From Chloroflexota bacterium (lineage in GTDB: Bacteria > Chloroflexota > Dehalococcoidia > SM23-28-2 > RBG-16-64-32), in assembly GCA_022561095.1 (NCBI GenBank), contig JADFRV010000023.1:1-20262 (forward strand): DNA of 20,262 nucleotides, given 5' to 3'. Positions 19,097 through 20,262 of this stretch are shown piece by piece; positions within the stretch are counted from its first letter, which is position 1, and every line of letters starts with the position of its first letter. A model generated the notes under the pieces. The model ran no database searches. It worked only from the letters and a program-made list of their open reading frames with translations, and had not been told where the DNA came from. The translations under genes and the position numbers were made by a program.

Positions 19097-20262
19097 TTGA
19101 CGGAGGCGCTCCAAAGGCTGCACAAGGTTCTGGCACTTGAGCGCTCGCGGAAGTTCGCGGACACGGCGGTGATCGGTGGCCTGGACGCGTATCTGCAGCA
19201 CTTCCTCTCGGAGCAGCTCATCCCGTCCGATCACCGCTTCCAGCAGGTGCTTCGCTCTCTGCCGCCCCGCGGATACCGCGCGTTACACCCGGTGCAGCGT
19301 CGCCGTGTGGTGGAGGAGCTGGAGCGGGCGCTCGACGAGCCGATCCCCGATTCCTCCTCCCCCCCTGTCGAAACTCGAAACTCGAAAGGCGTCCCCGCCC
19401 GCCCGGATCCGAGACGGAGCGTACGGCCTCGGTCGGTCGTTGTGGGGACGATGGACTCGTCGGTGGAGGTGTTGAAGGGAGTCAGCCGCGGCTACGCCGG
19501 CAAGCTCAAGAAGCTGGGCGTGGAGAAGGTGGGCGATCTGCTCTGGCTGTTCCCCTTCCGGTACAGCGACTTCTCGCAGGTGAGGCCCATCGCTAAGCTG
19601 GTCGTGGGCGAGGAGCAGACGGTGCTGGGCGACGTCTGGTCGGCCGGCGCGGGCATGGTCGGTCGCCGCAAGGCCAGCGAGGCGGTGATCGGAGACGAGA
19701 CGGGGACGCTGCGGGTAGTCTGGTGGGGTCAGACTCACGTGGCGCGCCAGTTGAGGGAGGGCATGAAGATCGCCCTGAGCGGCAAAGTGACGGCGTACCG
19801 GGGCCAGCCGCAGATGGAGAACCCGGAGTGGGAACCGCTCGAGGGGGAGTCGCTGCACACACGTCGGCTGGTACCGGTGTACCCGGGCACGGAGGGTCTG
19901 CCCCAGCGGCTGGTGCGGCGGCTGGCCTGGGAGGCGGTGGACGCCTTCACGGACGAACTGGAGGAGACGCTGCCGGAGGATGTCCGCAGTCATCTCAAGG
20001 TGCTGCCGGTGAGGCAGGCGATGCGTCAGATGCACATCCCCGAGTCATCGCAGCAGGCGGCGGCGGCGCGGAGGCGGTTCGCGCTGGAGGAGCTGCTGCA
20101 CATAGAGTTGGGGGTAGTGCGACGGAGGCTTTTGTGGCAGGCGGCGGGGGCGGCGCCGACGCTGGCGCTGCCGCAGCCGGTCCGCGACGGCTTCGTCCGC
20201 TCCCTGCCGTTTGACCTGACGGCAGCCCAGGGTCGCGCCATCGACGAGGTGCTTCGCGACAT
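19097..20262 (+). CDS. recG: ATP-dependent DNA helicase RecG, N-terminal part, cut by the window end
   Basis: RecG remodels stalled replication forks and Holliday junctions. The frame is open to the window end (388 codons visible). The N-terminal extension (about 1-85; LERSRKFADTAVIGGLDAYL) is the type seen in long RecG proteins. A Ser/Pro/Arg-rich linker (about 85-118) follows. The wedge domain begins at GVSRGYAGKLKKLGVEKVGDLLWLFPFRY, read in two parts, with an OB-fold region TGTLRVVWWGQ and KIALSGKVTAYRGQPQMENPEW. Then come LVPVYPGTEGLPQRLVRRL, FALEELLHIELGVVRRR and LPFDLTAAQGRAIDEVLRD, just before the Walker A motif that lies outside the window. The start is uncertain: TTG 19097, five bases after the fakB stop, is the best placed; a run of Gs in the fakB end may serve as ribosome site. 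Confidence 0.9.
   Translation, partial: MTEALQRLHKVLALERSRKFADTAVIGGLDAYLQHFLSEQLIPSDHRFQQVLRSLPPRGYRALHPVQRRRVVEELERALDEPIPDSSSPPVETRNSKGVPARPDPRRSVRPRSVVVGTMDSSVEVLKGVSRGYAGKLKKLGVEKVGDLLWLFPFRYSDFSQVRPIAKLVVGEEQTVLGDVWSAGAGMVGRRKASEAVIGDETGTLRVVWWGQTHVARQLREGMKIALSGKVTAYRGQPQMENPEWEPLEGESLHTRRLVPVYPGTEGLPQRLVRRLAWEAVDAFTDELEETLPEDVRSHLKVLPVRQAMRQMHIPESSQQAAAARRRFALEELLHIELGVVRRRLLWQAAGAAPTLALPQPVRDGFVRSLPFDLTAAQGRAIDEVLRD

Noticed and set aside
1..20262. tRNA, rRNA, CRISPR arrays, insertion sequences, prophage genes
   Set aside because: Both strands were looked over by eye and nothing with cloverleaf, spaced repeats, transposase or phage motifs was found; a tRNA scan was not possible.

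Overview
The window is high-G+C bacterial chromosome, densely packed with genes on both strands. The gene set suggests an uncultured member of the Chloroflexota, perhaps Dehalococcoidia-like: an F420-type luciferase-like oxidoreductase, lipoproteins with long Pro/Thr linkers, a zinc-ribbon adenylate cyclase of a type I associate with this phylum, and the order rpmB-fakA-fakB-recG. The phylum is an inference; there is no 16S rRNA or database search behind it.

Layout. 1-932: the 3' end of an HtpX-like membrane protease, broken by a one-base frameshift, overlapping a GNAT acetyltransferase. 952-1998 (minus): selD with an in-frame UGA at the catalytic position, so SelD is itself a selenoprotein. 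2105-4810: a lipoprotein beta-lactamase-like serine hydrolase, endonuclease III and an LLM-class oxidoreductase. 4827-10563: a promoter, a candidate arginine attenuator with a leader peptide, then argC-argJ-argB-argD-argG. 10622-13118: an overlapping trio (small DUF7662-like protein, HAD hydrolase, secreted NodB-type deacetylase). 13147-15221: argH with its own -10 box, overlapping rpe. 15238-16387 (minus): a class III adenylate cyclase with an in-frame UGA, and rpmB. 16398-20262: fakA (DAK/YloV family), fakB (DegV family) and the start of recG.

How the genes work together. ArgJ can serve both acetyl-transfer steps, so argCJBD plus argG and argH cover arginine synthesis except carbamoyl transfer (argF), which is not here. 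FakA and FakB form a fatty-acid kinase pair. SelD makes selenophosphate, so this cell probably decodes UGA as selenocysteine (Sec).

Two observations stand out. First, the cyclase gene has a near-consensus promoter and a strong ribosome binding site, but a UGA falls where its zinc ribbon should have its fourth cysteine (CxxC...CxxU), followed by a SECIS-like hairpin: a candidate new selenoprotein. Second, the argC leader can form mutually exclusive 1:2, 2:3 and 3:4 pairings around a 28-codon, Arg-containing leader ORF, which looks like ribosome-mediated arginine attenuation. No tRNA, rRNA, CRISPR array, insertion sequence or prophage was seen.
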